Origin: Cristatella mucedo
Taxonomy: Eukaryota; Bryozoa; Phylactolaemata; Cristatellidae
Assembly (NCBI GenBank): GCA_009760855.2
Contig: WPIO01000013.1
Coordinates: 148,501-212,500, forward strand
Reading direction: 5' to 3'
DNA length: 64,000 nt
The notes beneath the pieces are model-generated. The model saw only the letters and a program-made list of their open reading frames with translations. It was not told the DNA's origin and ran no database searches. Position 1 is the stretch's first letter, and the number at the start of each line of letters is the position of its first letter. Both the position numbers and the translations under genes were made by a program. This document shows positions 10,482 through 62,837 of this stretch, piece after piece.

Positions 10482-11255
10482 TAATAATAATAATAATAAT
10501 AATGCACGATAAAGCGCCCCCAGAAAACTCAATCTCTTTCTAGGCGCTTTACATTTGCTGCAAAGGGAAATGCAATTGAATGGTAAGTAAAATCATGCTT
10601 GAAAGACAAACAAAATGAATATGGTTAGGGGGTGACATGCACAGGGTCAGCATGCAAATGTGGTTAGTGGCAGCATGCACAGTGTCAGCACGCATAAGCA
10701 CATCAAGGACCAATCACAGGGACCCACTAAATGCTGTCCTAAATAAGTGTTTTTAAGTTCTTTTTAAATGTGGTCAGGTCAGGAGATGTTCTGACGCAGG
10801 TCGGGAGGGAGTTCCAGGCTTTGGGAGCATACGTACTAAATGCACGGTCTCCAAAGGATTTAAGGTTTGTACGAGGTATTTGTAGACTTGGATTCCGAAA
10901 AGCGGGTGGTACGATGCTTGGCCTGATGGGGTAGTGTATCTGACAGATAGGCTGGAGCCATAGTATGAAGGGACCTAAAAGTGAGCGACAGAACCTTGAA
11001 GTCAATCCGTTGCTTGACTGGTAGCCAGTGCAGGTCGGCGAGAAGTGGAGTAATGTGGCAACTGCGACGCTCACGACAGACAAGCCTAGCTGCAGAGTTT
11101 TGCACCAGCTGCAATCGCCTGATCGCACGAGCTGGTAGGCCAGTAAGCAGTGAGTTGCAGAAGTCGAGACGGGATGTCACGAATGCATGGACCAACTTGG
11201 ACGTGGTATCCTTATTTAAACAAGCCCGAATTTTAGCAATGTTATGAAGCTGAAA
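10482..11255 (-). mobile_element. LINE A copy, 5'-truncated
   Basis: Starts on the plus strand with (TAA)n, then the reversed tail hairpin (AAAGCGCC, CTTTCTAGGCGCTTT). The minus strand then encodes SRLDFCNSLLTGLPARAIRR, NSAARLVCRERRSCHITPLL and FGDRAFSTYAPKAWNSLPT. Two frames are needed, so it is inactive. It is closely related to the copies at 4225 and 50063. Confidence 0.85.
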
Positions 11256-13250
11256 TTTTTTGCACAACTCCTTTATGAAATTATGTTTACGAGTCTGTAA
11301 GTGAAACAATGTTGCTCAGGAATGCCAATTCAGCATACTTGGGGTCGGAAGCCGGCTGCCATCTCTGCTGCTCCAAGCAAGTGACTCTGCTCAACCGTTG
11401 CAGGCCGAAATTGATCTCGCGTTCCGCTTATACGCGCTCTGCCTGCCTCAATCTCTGGGCTACGGGTTTAACCGTGCTTATTGCTCGCCATCAAGCCGTC
11501 TAATCGCGATATCTCGACTAGCGGTTTGACGAAGTGCACTTTACCGCTAACAAATCAATCATGCTTCCTTTACAGCAAATGCAAAGTGCCAGAAGAAAGA
11601 TTAAGTACTCTGAGAGCTCTCGACAAATGTATTATTAGTATATTCATTCTTAACGAACGTTCCGGTAGCTGGGCAGAGATTTCGGCAGTGCATTTTTGCA
11701 GCGGCAAACCGCTCCTTCCGAGCAACGCTTTTCAGGAGCCAGTCCTCCATCAAAGGAGTTTGTCGTGGGCGCGGGAGTGCCTCTGTGTTACCATTGCTCG
11801 GATGTTTCTGATTAATTTTCATAACAGTGCACTCTGATATATTCAGCTATCTCGCGATTGCTCATTTTGAATTTCCATTTCCGTTGAGTGACCTCAAACC
11901 GTTTCTGTGTCTCCAGAAAGCTGAGCAACAGCGGCGGCACGCTCTAGTGGAGAGCCAAGCGAAGTGCAGTGAAATGGCGGCATGAGCTAAACCGGTACCT
12001 GCGTGACAGGAAGACGCGTGTATACCTTAGCTCATTCTTTACCGAGGCATCGCCAGCGACGAAACATGTAAAAATAGCTTCTGGTCGATGACCTCCGAGG
12101 GTGGTGGTGGTGGTGGTGGCAGGTTTCTTCTTACGCGCTTTAATTTAGACTCCTTATTAGTCGGTCGCATACGCGTGGTCAGGAGTTACGAGTGACCTCT
12201 AAGTAGTTGTCCGTTGCGGCTGACGAAGTGAATGATGACCAAGACAGACAGCGGAGGAACTAGCGTATGCTGAACAGTTGAAAGCAATCACCGTAGCAAT
12301 ACGACTGCATTCAAGGAAAGCTTAGAATTTTTTTTAGAGAGACTTTCTACTTGAATTCGAGGCTTTAGCCAGAGCCTGAAGCTGTGCTTGGGAAAGACGT
12401 GTGCGGGCATTAGAGATAGTGGGCAGATAGTGCACCGTTTGGGTCGGATGGGCCGGTTCCGGCAACGTCATGTTACATTCATTGTTGTCGCAGACGCACT
12501 TAGAAATAGACTGTGTTCCCTCAAAAGCATTTTGCAGATGTTCTATTCCGATAATAATTAAAATCTGCACAGAGTGCTGTGAACAAGTTTAAAAAAAATG
12601 TCGCGCGAACTGGGGACAGTTAAGCGGACATGTGCCTAGGCCACCCTAGATATGTGTGTATATCAACAGCGAAAGAGATAATTTATCGCAGACGGAAACA
12701 TTTTTTGTACCGCACTTAACGAATAAGCTTAATTGTGTGAAGGCTCAACATTTTTGTTAAAAAACCATCTGACGATAAAAATTACGCCGGCTTCCACGAC
12801 CTAGTAAAAACAACGTCCGCATCCGAAGACGAACTTTCCGCAGCAGCAAAAGCACTCGCGGCTAAAGCGACGTGGCAGAAGCATTCGTTGCCCATGCTTT
12901 CCAAGACGAGGTTTCTGACCGGGACCGTCTCGTCTCTGACCGCCCATTCTGCCTTTGATAGCCGAAGTACCAGGCATTTCCAGTTTCCGCCCGTCCGTCG
13001 CGTTTACAGGGGCCCTCTCGTTTCTTCCCTGCATCTGTCCGGCTTCAGCCTTCCTTATTATATGAAGCTTACACGGTCGATTTGCCTTCCGACTCGCTCA
13101 CTCCTGGTCGCGTACTAGATCCACACCCAGATTGGTCGAGGAGAAACTGCTTTCATTAGGCGATGTACGATGTGGCACCACCCGAGATTCACCGCCGAAT
13201 AAACCTTGCTGCGACAGCCTTTATCGCCCGTCCCCGGCTTTGAGATCTGC
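11256..13250. other. Intergenic sequence with little recognisable content
   Basis: Contains one degenerate LINE A tail on plus at 11565-11640 (GCAAAGTGCCAGAAGAAAGA then a TATTATTAG end) and a short (GGT)n run near 12100-12119. No gene was recognised. Confidence 0.5.
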
Positions 13251-13257
13251 TTTATAT

Positions 13258-13490
13258 ATAATAAAAATAATTATACATCAGACTAGCGAGCTAAGAGAAG
13301 TTAAAATCTTTCTAGGCACTTTAAATATGCTACAAAGAAAGCATGGCCGAATGGTTAATAGGTAGCATGCTCGATGGCAACAAGCATAAGACAGTGGTGA
13401 AATGGGCAGGGTCGGCATGCATACGATTAGTAGCAGCATGCACAGTGCCAGCACACAACGGACGAATCGCATGGACCCACTAAATAAAAG
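13258..13490 (-). mobile_element. LINE A 3' UTR fragment
   Basis: Reverse-complement tail (AAATCTTTCTAGGCACTTT) followed by the 3' UTR block with GGTCGGCATGC, CACAGTGCCAGCACAC and GGACCCACTAAAT. This block is shared with the copies at 10482 and 50063. Confidence 0.75.
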
Positions 13491-13936
13491 CCTTAATAAA
13501 TAGATAAATTGATAAATAGAAGCCTTTTTAGCTTCGCAGTATCCCATAAAAAGAACTCTCGTGAAACACATACAGGATTTCGCTGTTCTCGCCGTCCGCC
13601 ACGCTTTTCCAAGCGCTGAAGACGAAGGCGTGCCCTTTGCGGAGCCTATGATTGGTCCTTTGATCGTCAGAGTCGGCGTTGATCCCGCGCAGCTTCTCGT
13701 CTTCGGCCGGTTCTCCATCGGGATTTGACCGCCTTTTCAGTCTTGGTGACGTGTGCACGAAAATCTGAGGCAAGACAGAAGCAAGACTGAACCAGGAGCG
13801 AGGCTGGACTGAAGCAAGGCGGACTGTGCACACTCGGCGCGAGGCAGCAGCCGCGCAGCGGGAAAAACGATTGCGAGGCCGAGCGGGCCATGTGATTTTG
13901 TTCCATGCGCTTCCGGTGGCTCCCGTCTGCTTGTCG

Positions 13937-54972
<41,036 letters not shown>

Positions 54973-55348
54973 GTAAGTAAAGCACACCGGCCAGTGCTCC
55001 CGTGCTCTATGACATGCTACTCGCGATGCCTGTGTCCCGTGGCAATAAAGTCTGGCGGTCGTTGCCCTCCCCGCCGGTGCTGTGTAAGCTGCCGGCTGAA
55101 GGCAGTTCGTCTGCTTGCTCGACCTGAAAAGGGAAAAATCGCCGTAGCCGTGCCTATAACAGACATCAAAGCTGCCAATTAGCTAGTGGAGGATCAATCG
55201 GTAACTATTGATTGGTCAGCCAGCAAGGCCTGTTCACTTCTAAGCAAATCTCTATTGTCTCCTTTTGTGGGCCCCCTTTTTTGTTCTCCTGGAGGGCATT
55301 AATTCTAAATATAATTTGCTCGGAGGCACGACACCAATTACCCACATG

Positions 55349-55349
<1 letters not shown>

Positions 55350-55438
<89 letters not shown>

Positions 55439-55449
55439 ACACATGCACG

Positions 55450-55495
<46 letters not shown>

Positions 55496-55500
55496 AACAC
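55350..55500. repeat. Inverted (AC)n / (GT)n microsatellite pair
   Basis: (AC)n at 55350-55433, a spacer of about 20 bases, then (GT)n at 55453-55490. Because the two arms are complementary, this is also an inverted repeat. Confidence 0.95.
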
Positions 55501-56125
55501 ACATACACACACATTAGCAGCCATACATTTTGCCGTACCCACTCCAATTATTGCCGATTGGTTGGCTATTGCTGTTGGAAGTTTTGCAGTTTTAAAGTCT
55601 TCCCGGAGCGACCAAAAGAGTGAAATTGATGCCAAAGTAAACAAAACAGCCCAATACACAATTTCTTTTAACGCGACAACTGAAGCATGGGCAGTAGACA
55701 CTCTAAATCTAGTAGGATGTGGCAGAGGCATAGTGAGACATTTCGGCGCCTGGGGACAAAGCTACAAATAGGCCCCTCCCCTTTTAAAAAATTGCTGCAA
55801 AATAGCTCCGCCACAGAAGAAATGCAAAACACACTAGCAGGCATATCAATTCGAGAAAGTTGTAGTAACTGTAGTACAAATATTAACTATAGTGTAGGTA
55901 CAAAGTAGCTATCACAGCTTTAACTTACCAGAATTTCTCTGGCTTTGAACGTGGCAAACTGGTCTATTGCAGTTTGAAAGTCAATATTGTTCAGCGTTTC
56001 TTTATCTATGCTTAACAAAGCCAAAGAAGAGAATCTATCTTGCCCCATTGATGCTCTCAGATTAGATAGCATTATCTTCAGCTTGCTAAAGGAAGGTTCA
56101 CAACTGGCAACTGATACAACTATTG

Positions 56126-56300
56126 GTGTGCCGTGATGGCACACTAGGTACGGCTGTTGCTTTTAACGACCCCGGTCCCGAGGTCACGGGTTCGAATCCT
56201 GCAATGGTCAATTCTTTATTGCCACTGCAAGTGGTGGTGATAGTCGTCAAGGCTCTTTTGTTGCTTTACAAAAGAGACTTAAATAAGCTATTATTTGTTT
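56126..56300 (+). mobile_element. SINE-2 inserted in the hAT C-terminal region
   Basis: GCCGTGATGGCACACTAGGT, CACGGGTTCGAATCCTGCAA (excellent B box), GGTGGTGATAGTCGTCAAGG and AATAAGCTATTATTTGTTTA. It separates two parts of the hAT reading frame. Confidence 0.85.
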
Positions 56301-56490
56301 ATTTAAGAAGAACTTGCAAGGCAACTCTCAAATTTGGAAACATCTCCATAACTGACAATGACAGACATGAGTTCCAGTGGTGTCTTTAGTACCGATTCGT
56401 GACATGTGGCAAGAAGCATTTTACAGTAACATATTTTGCTATACAGCTGTTTCATCATCGTTTGAACAATAGAAGCCTCCAAGATCTGGA

Positions 56491-58084
56491 CATTCAAATC
56501 GGCAATCGTTAGACCTATTCTTAAAAAGCCTGGATTAGACACAGAGGTCCTAGCAAACTATCGGCCAGTTTTCCTTCTTCCATTCTTATCAAAGATTCTT
56601 GAAAAAATTGTTGCTAAGCAGCTAGTTGAACATATTGAAAATAATGGAATGTCAGAAACATTTCAGTCAGGTTTCAAGAGGCAGCACTCTACCGAAACTG
56701 CTCTCCTCCGTGTTAACAATGACATTCTACGTGGCAACGACGACGGTAATGTCACTGCCCTAGCTCTGCTAGATCTGTCTGCTGCCTTCGACACCATTGA
56801 TCACGAAGTTCTGCTTGAACGACTGAGAACATCGATCGGTCTGGTAGACGAAGCACTGGCGTGGTTTAAATCATACTTGTCTGATCGTGTTCAATCCGTG
56901 TCGTGTGGGGGTCAGGTCTCAGACATGAGAAGGGTCACCTGTGGAGTCCCTCAAGGGTCTGTACTTGGTCCCTTGCTGTTCTCCATTTATACGCAACCTC
57001 TGGGAAAAGTGATTAAGGCCCATGGAATAGGATATCACTTCTATGCTGACGATACTCAGTTGTATTTGTCATTTAAACCGTCGGAATCTGCTGCAGTAAC
57101 TGAGAAACTGAATGCTTGCCTTGCCGATATTCGATCCTGGATGTCGGAAAACTTCGTGAAATTAAATGACGATAAAACCGAACTGCTTCTCATAGGACAC
57201 CCTAAGCATGTGGCTGGATTAAAAGGCTTTGCTGTTCTAATAGGCGATGCTATTGTGCGACCTTCACCATGTGCTCGTAATTTAGGTGTCTTGTTCGACA
57301 GCTGCCTCAATTTTAAAAGCTTCATTCAGAAGACTGCCTCTACAGCTAGCCATCACATCCGATCCCTATCCAAGATTAGAAGCTGTCTCCCACAGTGGCT
57401 TGTAAAAAATTTAACTAGCTCTTTAGTTCTGTCTCGGCTTGATTATTGTAATTCCCTTTTGGCTGGGCTACTAAAGAAAGCTATTATGCCACTACAGCAG
57501 ACTATGAATATGGCTGCAAGGCTGGTCTTCAAGTCCCAGCGGTTTGAGCACGTGTCTCCTTTGCTGAAAGAGCTAGGATGGTTGCCGGTTGAGCAAAGGA
57601 TACAGAGCAAAGTTCTTACGCTGACCCACAAGGCCCGCCACGGCTTGGCTCCTTCGTACCTAGCTGAACTGCTTTACCAGTTTCAGCTTCGTATCGCCCT
57701 CAGATCCTGTGTGGACAATAAATTAGCTGTCCCATTCCTCTGCTTAAAGACAGTTGGCTACAGAAGCTTTAGCTCTGCAGGTCCTAGACTGTGGAACTCG
57801 CTTCCACAATTCTTACGCAACGACATCTACTCTCCAACTGCCGACTATGGCATATCTTTTTCAGCGGTCCTGAACTGCTACTTCTATGCTACTCACTACC
57901 TCAACTGCTCTCCTAACTCTGCTATGCTTCCCACTTTCTCTTTGTTGCGTGAGACGAAGTCTGTTGGCTACCGAATGCGTACCGAAAGCCGCTTAGGCTG
58001 TGAGTGCGCTACACAAAACTCTCCTGCGTAACGCCCACATGGTCTTTATGACTTTGTGGAGTTACTGACGGAGATACATTACAT
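56491..58084 (+). mobile_element. LINE B: non-LTR retrotransposon with long reverse-transcriptase ORF, 5'-truncated
   Basis: An open frame of about 513 codons (56491-58031) without a stop. It starts FKSAIVRPILKKPGLDTEVL and includes HSTETALLRVNNDIL, DLSAAFDTIDHEVLLERL, CGVPQGSVLGPLLFSIYT, YHFYADDTQLYLSF (catalytic YADD) and SRLDYCNSLLAGL. The RT plus C-terminal part is intact; the endonuclease half is missing through 5' truncation. It resembles CR1/L2/jockey-type LINEs. The 3' end is GGAGATACATTACAT, unlike LINE A. It sits inside the hAT remnant and is the youngest-looking element here. Confidence 0.9.
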
Positions 58085-58784
58085 AGACATTGCCGGCAGT
58101 TTTTTGGACCGGTCAAGTGTTATCAAAAGCTTCCCAACTTCCTACAAGATACAAAATTTGGCATCAAGAACTATGAGCCGGGAAAACCTAGTTGCAATTT
58201 CTTGTCGGAGGTGGTCTCTGCCGTCCTTCATTATTCTTGAAATCTCTTCCTCTGCCGCGAGACCAACATCTTGAGAGAGTTCTCCAGGCACCTGTGTCCT
58301 TCGGCGAATTCTGCGTTCAACTGCAACTCCCTCAATTCGCATCTCCTTTTGACATCTAGTATTAATTCTTGGCACAGGTCTTCTCGAAGTCTTGACAACT
58401 CAATCTCAAGAGAGTTGAAGTCACAAGAGACGTCTTGAAGTTCATCTTTGGATCCTGCAGTATTTTCTGAATGCGAATAATCCTCCTTAAGATGCCCTAC
58501 CAAAATTGCAAGAGAGCTAATAAGTTAAAAGTTTAAAATACAATGTAGGAGACTGCCAGCTTCACTTCTTGTTTCAAGTGTTCCACTTGTGTCCTCAGAC
58601 AGTTGCTCTAAAAGACATACAATCCTGCTCATTCCATCACTCTCAGCTTGTTGCTGTTGAGAGTTGATCTTTAAAAGAATAAGTAGGTAGTGTTTATTGT
58701 TCTATTCCTCTATTGTTCCAAAAACGATAATGACAACGGAATCTTGACTTGCAGCATGAACTCCTGCCAGGTTCATGCTGTGGT

Positions 58785-58969
58785 TAGCCGTGATGGCACA
58801 CTAGGTAAGGAGGTCGCTTTTCACGTTCTTGGTACCGAGGTTGTGGGTTCAACTCCTATGGTGGGTGATTCTATTTTGCCACTGCATGGGGTGGAGATAG
58901 CCGTAAAGGCTCTTCTGTCGCTATACAAAGCTGCTAAATCAGCTAGTATATAAATAAATAAATAAATAA

Positions 58970-59013
<44 letters not shown>
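58785..59013 (+). mobile_element. SINE-2 with (AAAT)n/(AT)n end, inserted in the hAT remnant
   Basis: TAGCCGTGATGGCACACTAG, GGTTGTGGGTTCAACTCCTA, GGTGGAGATAGCCGTAAAGG, CTGCTAAATCAGCTAGTATA, then (AAAT)n and (AT)n to 59013. It splits the hAT codons VNCD and NHSMNL exactly. Confidence 0.88.
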
Positions 59014-59014
<1 letters not shown>

Positions 59015-59239
59015 CACAGTTTACAAGAACTGCCTTCTCATTAATGGATAGTATCCTCTTTTGGACACCTGACAACTGGCCAAACATGACTGCTGCGTTG
59101 GTTGTCGCAGCACAGCCAATTAAGACTGGCTTGTTTTGTCTACTAGTGTGTCCTTGCTCAGCCATGGCATGCTGGCTTGCCCATGACGAGGAGTAGCAGG
59201 CCTGGCTCACCCTTGACAGGAAGGGCAGTTGGAATGCTG

Positions 59240-60560
59240 AGGGGAGTTGAACAGCCGTGTGGTTGTTACACTGAGAGCACCGGACGAATACACGGTGGTT
59301 GAAGCCCCTCAAGAGTGGCATTTTCACAGGAAAAAACTCCTTGTTACGCCTCAGGGATGTGGCAGCCCCCCCCCCCGATTAGGGACCACTTCTGCTATTA
59401 GGGCTGGCATGGACTCGACGAGTTTCCGAATTACGTCGGATGGTGTAGCATGCCAGACTGCTTGCAATTTGTCTCATAATTCGTCCGGCGATCATATGTT
59501 AGTGCCTAGAGCTCTCAGCCGACACTGAACCTCATCACATAGATGTTCAATCGGGTTAAGGCCGGGCTGCGACTAGGCCACTGCAAGCATGCGAAATGAG
59601 GGGACCTGTCGAGAAACTGCAGCACAACTTTGGAAGTATGTTTCGGATCGTTGTCCTGTTGATATATAAAATTAGTACGTAGCAGTTGCAATGCACTAGC
59701 ACAGCAACGTCGTCCAGGATTCGCAGGTAACCGTCTTTATTCTTTATGCCCTCAATTTGGTGAATGGCTCTTACACTCCCTGCTGTGCCGAGCTGGTTTA
59801 GTCCAGTGGTTAAGGTGCTCGCCCCGACCAAGGTCTAGCTGAGGTCGTGGGCTCGATCCCCGAGGCAAATGTGAAGCGCCTAAATAGAGATTTAGTTCTC
59901 TTGGGGCGCTATACAAATAAATTGTTATTTCTTCTTTTTCTTCCCCACACCATTACTGATCCGCACTCGAACTTCACAGTATGTTGCAAGCAGACTTCAG
60001 CATTTGCTTCGTCACTCCTGCATCGAACGTAGGATCGACGTTTACAGCTGCCACACACGGTGTACTTACTTTCGTCGGTAAAGAATACCCGCATCCAATT
60101 TTCTTAGTCCGGTGTCCATGCTGCCACGCCCATAGATATGTGCTTCTTTATGGGCTTTCGTCAGTAGTGGAGCTTTCTTTGCCATCATTGCCATAAGCTC
60201 TTGTTCGTTGAGCCTTTGCCTCACGGCCAGCTCACCGAGGATCTTGCCGGTGGGAAGCTCGAGTGCTTTGGCATTGACTCGAGCAGAGGCAAAGCAGGCC
60301 TTCAGGCACTCCATTCTCAGGAGCCGATCATCTCTCCTAGTAAAAGCCCGAGGGCGTCCAGATGCAGGCTGGTTTATCATCCCTAGCACAGACATTTTCC
60401 GAAAGTTATATCGGACAGCTTTCTCGCTTATTCCCAGCTTCCGAGCTTATTCCCAGCTTCCGAGCGATCTTGCGGTTGCTAAGCTTCTCAAGATGGTAAG
60501 ACCATAGCTGGCCCTTGACAAAGTCAGTTAGGTGACCCCCTTTGCCATAGCTGCTAATAG
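59240..60560 (-). mobile_element. Second Tc1-like transposon, decayed
   Basis: On minus: GRPRAFTRRDDRLL (helix-turn-helix region, near 60340), FTDESKYTVCG (first catalytic Asp, near 60080), FECGSVMVWG, then IEGIKNKDGYLRILDD (near 59740). A frame-shifted PKHTSK-like and SPDLNPIE-like region follows (59530-59650). It is interrupted by SINE-1 at 59788-59930. A 19-base tandem duplication lies at 60426-60463. The ends are not defined. Confidence 0.78.
59788..59935 (+). mobile_element. SINE-1, best preserved copy, inside the Tc1 remnant
   Basis: GCCGAGCTGGTTTAGTCCAG, TGGTTAAGGTGCTCGCCCCG, CGTGGGCTCGATCCCCGAGG (B box), then GTGAAGCGCCTAAATAGAGA and TTCTCTTGGGGCGCTATACA. The head folds like a tRNA in outline; the tail matches LINE A. 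Confidence 0.87.
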
Positions 60561-60789
60561 TGCACTCACGTGTTGATTCGGTTTGCAGGCTTTGGCCAAG
60601 GTCACTGGGTGTCTGCCCAACTTCCTCTGTGTACTAGCACAACAAGACTATGTCGCATCTTCTATTAGACGAATACATTCTGCAGGTCCTACCTACTTCC
60701 GGGGTTTTCCGGGTTCGCACTCAGAACTCCTCCTAAGCAAGTTACAGACCAAAACGCTGCTTCTTGATCGCCAACGAATGAAAACATAT

Positions 60790-60970
60790 TCTTTAGTATT
60801 TACCATTAATTTGTGCACGTCACCCCTAATCATGTTATTCTCGTTGTTTATTGAGCATGATACCACTAACCATTCGATGGTGCTTCCTTTGCAGCAATTG
60901 TAAAGCACATAGAAAGAGATTGAGAGCGCTTTATCAAATGCATTATTATTATTATTATTATTATTATTAA
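60790..60970 (+). mobile_element. LINE A 3' end
   Basis: CACCCCTAATCATGTTATTC, GAGCATGATACCACTAACCA, TAAAGCACATAGAAAGAGAT, GAGAGCGCTTTATCAAATGC and (ATT)n. Confidence 0.82.
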
Positions 60971-61051
60971 TTTACTGTAGTTCTAACAGCTATCGGCCGA
61001 GATACGTCGACCATAGTCACTGCAGGCCAAGTGCCGCAAAACTTGTGGCCG

Positions 61052-61153
61052 TTAGTGTGTAGATATATATATGTATATATATATATACATATATATATAT
61101 ATACATATACATATATATATATGCATATATATATATATATATATACATATATA
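61052..61153. repeat. (AT)n-rich microsatellite with ACAT/GCAT interruptions
   Basis: Alternating TATATA with ATACAT and ATGCAT units, about 100 bp. Confidence 0.95.
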
Positions 61154-61749
61154 TGCATGCAAAAATGCATGCCGGACTACTTTTTATAGTTTTGACATGT
61201 GGTGACTGTGAGCTGAGCCTGAGCGCTAGGTTTGCTGTACTGTCTGCACTTTTGAGCTCTGCAGTTGTGAATCTCGCATGTGAAGTCGGCCCCTGCTCCT
61301 TGCCCACAGCTCTCTGTATCTGCCGAAACAGGGTACTCTAGTACTATCCTATTCTTAGGCGTAGGTTCTTGTTAGCTCTGTCATTGACGATATGCACCTG
61401 AAACGTTAGCACGAAACCTCGAGCACGAATGAGGCTTACGCCACACTCGGCTATGCACATAGCTGTGCTAGCACATTCATTTCCTTTCATGCTTACATGG
61501 TGTTAGCTGTCTAGAGTAGTGCATTAGTAAATTACATAGTACACAATGCACCGTGTTGTTATTGAAGTTCTCAAAAAAGGATCGAGTTTGTCTATGAGAG
61601 CCGCTCTGTATGTGCCTGTGTGTACTACGATTTTGCATGATATCATCACTAAAAGTTGCCATGAGCTTCTTTTCTGGCCTATGTGATGCCTCGCATAGGA
61701 GGATATTAGGCTGTTGGTGCTATGCCGATTCTGTGTTGTTATTATTGCC

Positions 61750-61880
61750 ACCATGGTTTGGCCCTGGGGTTAAGGTACTTGCCTTAGACGACCAAGGTCT
61801 CAGGCTGAGCCCTGTGCCTATGGGAAGCTCTTGGATTGAGATTCAGTTGTATTAAGCTGCTATACAAATTATTGAATTAC
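61750..61880 (+). mobile_element. SINE-1, diverged
   Basis: ATGGTTTGGCCCTGGGGTTA, AGGTACTTGCCTTAGACGAC, TCAGGCTGAGCCCTGTGCCT, tail GATTGAGATTCAGTTGTATT. Confidence 0.68.
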
Positions 61881-61961
61881 ATTCTTAATTATGTTATGAT
61901 TATTATATGTTAAACGGATGTTTGCTTATACATGTACAGGCAGTTAGCATGCTAGGGTTCA

Positions 61962-61962
<1 letters not shown>

Positions 61963-62015
<53 letters not shown>
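61963..62015. repeat. (GT)n microsatellite
   Basis: About 50 bp of pure GT. Confidence 0.97.
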
Positions 62016-62017
<2 letters not shown>

Positions 62018-62019
62018 TG

Positions 62020-62837
62020 TGTGTGCTTCCATTGTCCTTCCATTGCTTCTGCGATACCCTGATCCTTGTCCATCCAATCTATCTTGGAAAGCTGTGTCTT
62101 CAAGCTACTCTGGAAAGTATACCAGGAGTTTGCCTGCTGAATGCGCTATGGCAATGGTTTCGTAAGCATAGCAACACCAAGACCGTGGAAGATCTCTCTT
62201 CATTCGCTACTATTGCTACTCACTTGGACCTTTAGAATCCTAGATACAGCCAGTTTTGGAATCCTTACACTTCGAGAAAAGTCTCGATCTGAATTAGCTA
62301 CACCAAAGAAGGCACTTCAGTAGTGGGGATAACCGATCCTTCACTTTCTGTGAAGACGCCTAGCTCTTTCGACACGTGTTTGCATAGACTTCTGTGTGTG
62401 TGCACGTGTGCGTGCGTGTGTACGTTGTGTGCTCATGTGACGTGTTGGTCAGAAGTCTGACCCGAAGCCTTTACGGCTGATCTTTCTTGGCCGCAGTGAA
62501 AGCTTAACTCTCCGGGAGTGAAATAATTAGCAAAGAGTAAGATGAGGCAGCTGGCTAAATCTGCATTTTTGTTATCGAAAGTTCTATGCCCACCGTGTTG
62601 GAACTTACCTCAATTTCGAGATGTTGCCCAATGGATGGCGTTTTGGCAGTTGGGCAGGATTGAAGGGGGACAGAGTCAATCGTTTGATAGTGTAGATGCT
62701 ATTTAACAAATGTATGCGAATCATGAGCCAAAGAGGCCACTGTGCGCGATGTATTGAAAGAGACGTACAGAACCAGTGCTGAGCTCGTTTAGATTCGAGT
62801 ATCCAAACCGAATGTCAATGTATGTCTATGCCTTTGC
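62020..62837. other. Unrecognised sequence
   Basis: Small ORFs only. No gene or repeat family could be assigned. Confidence 0.4.

Larger units (their letters stand above)
55925..59140 (-). pseudogene. hAT-type (ZMYM1-like) transposase gene, broken by insertions
   Basis: Read on minus from high to low: TNAAVMFGQLSGVQKRIL and NEKAVLVNCD (to 59014), then NHSMNLAGVHAASQD (58740-58785) after a SINE. Next come LLEQLSEDTSGTLETRSEAG (58560-58660) and PGELSQDVGLAAEEEISRIM (near 58230). After LINE B come KTPLELMSVIVSYGD (56350) and, beyond a second SINE, VSVASCEPSFSKLKIMLSNL with FSSLALLSIDKE (56000-56110). NHS-NL-G-HAA and VASCE-SFSKLK are hallmarks of hAT transposases and ZMYM1-like derivatives. Too fragmented to be functional. 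Confidence 0.75.

Noticed and set aside
56160-56215. A tRNA gene at the good A/B-box match
   Set aside because: It is the head of a SINE-2; the same head with the same non-tRNA body recurs at 32815, 36160 and 58785, and no complete cloverleaf with an acceptor stem was made out.
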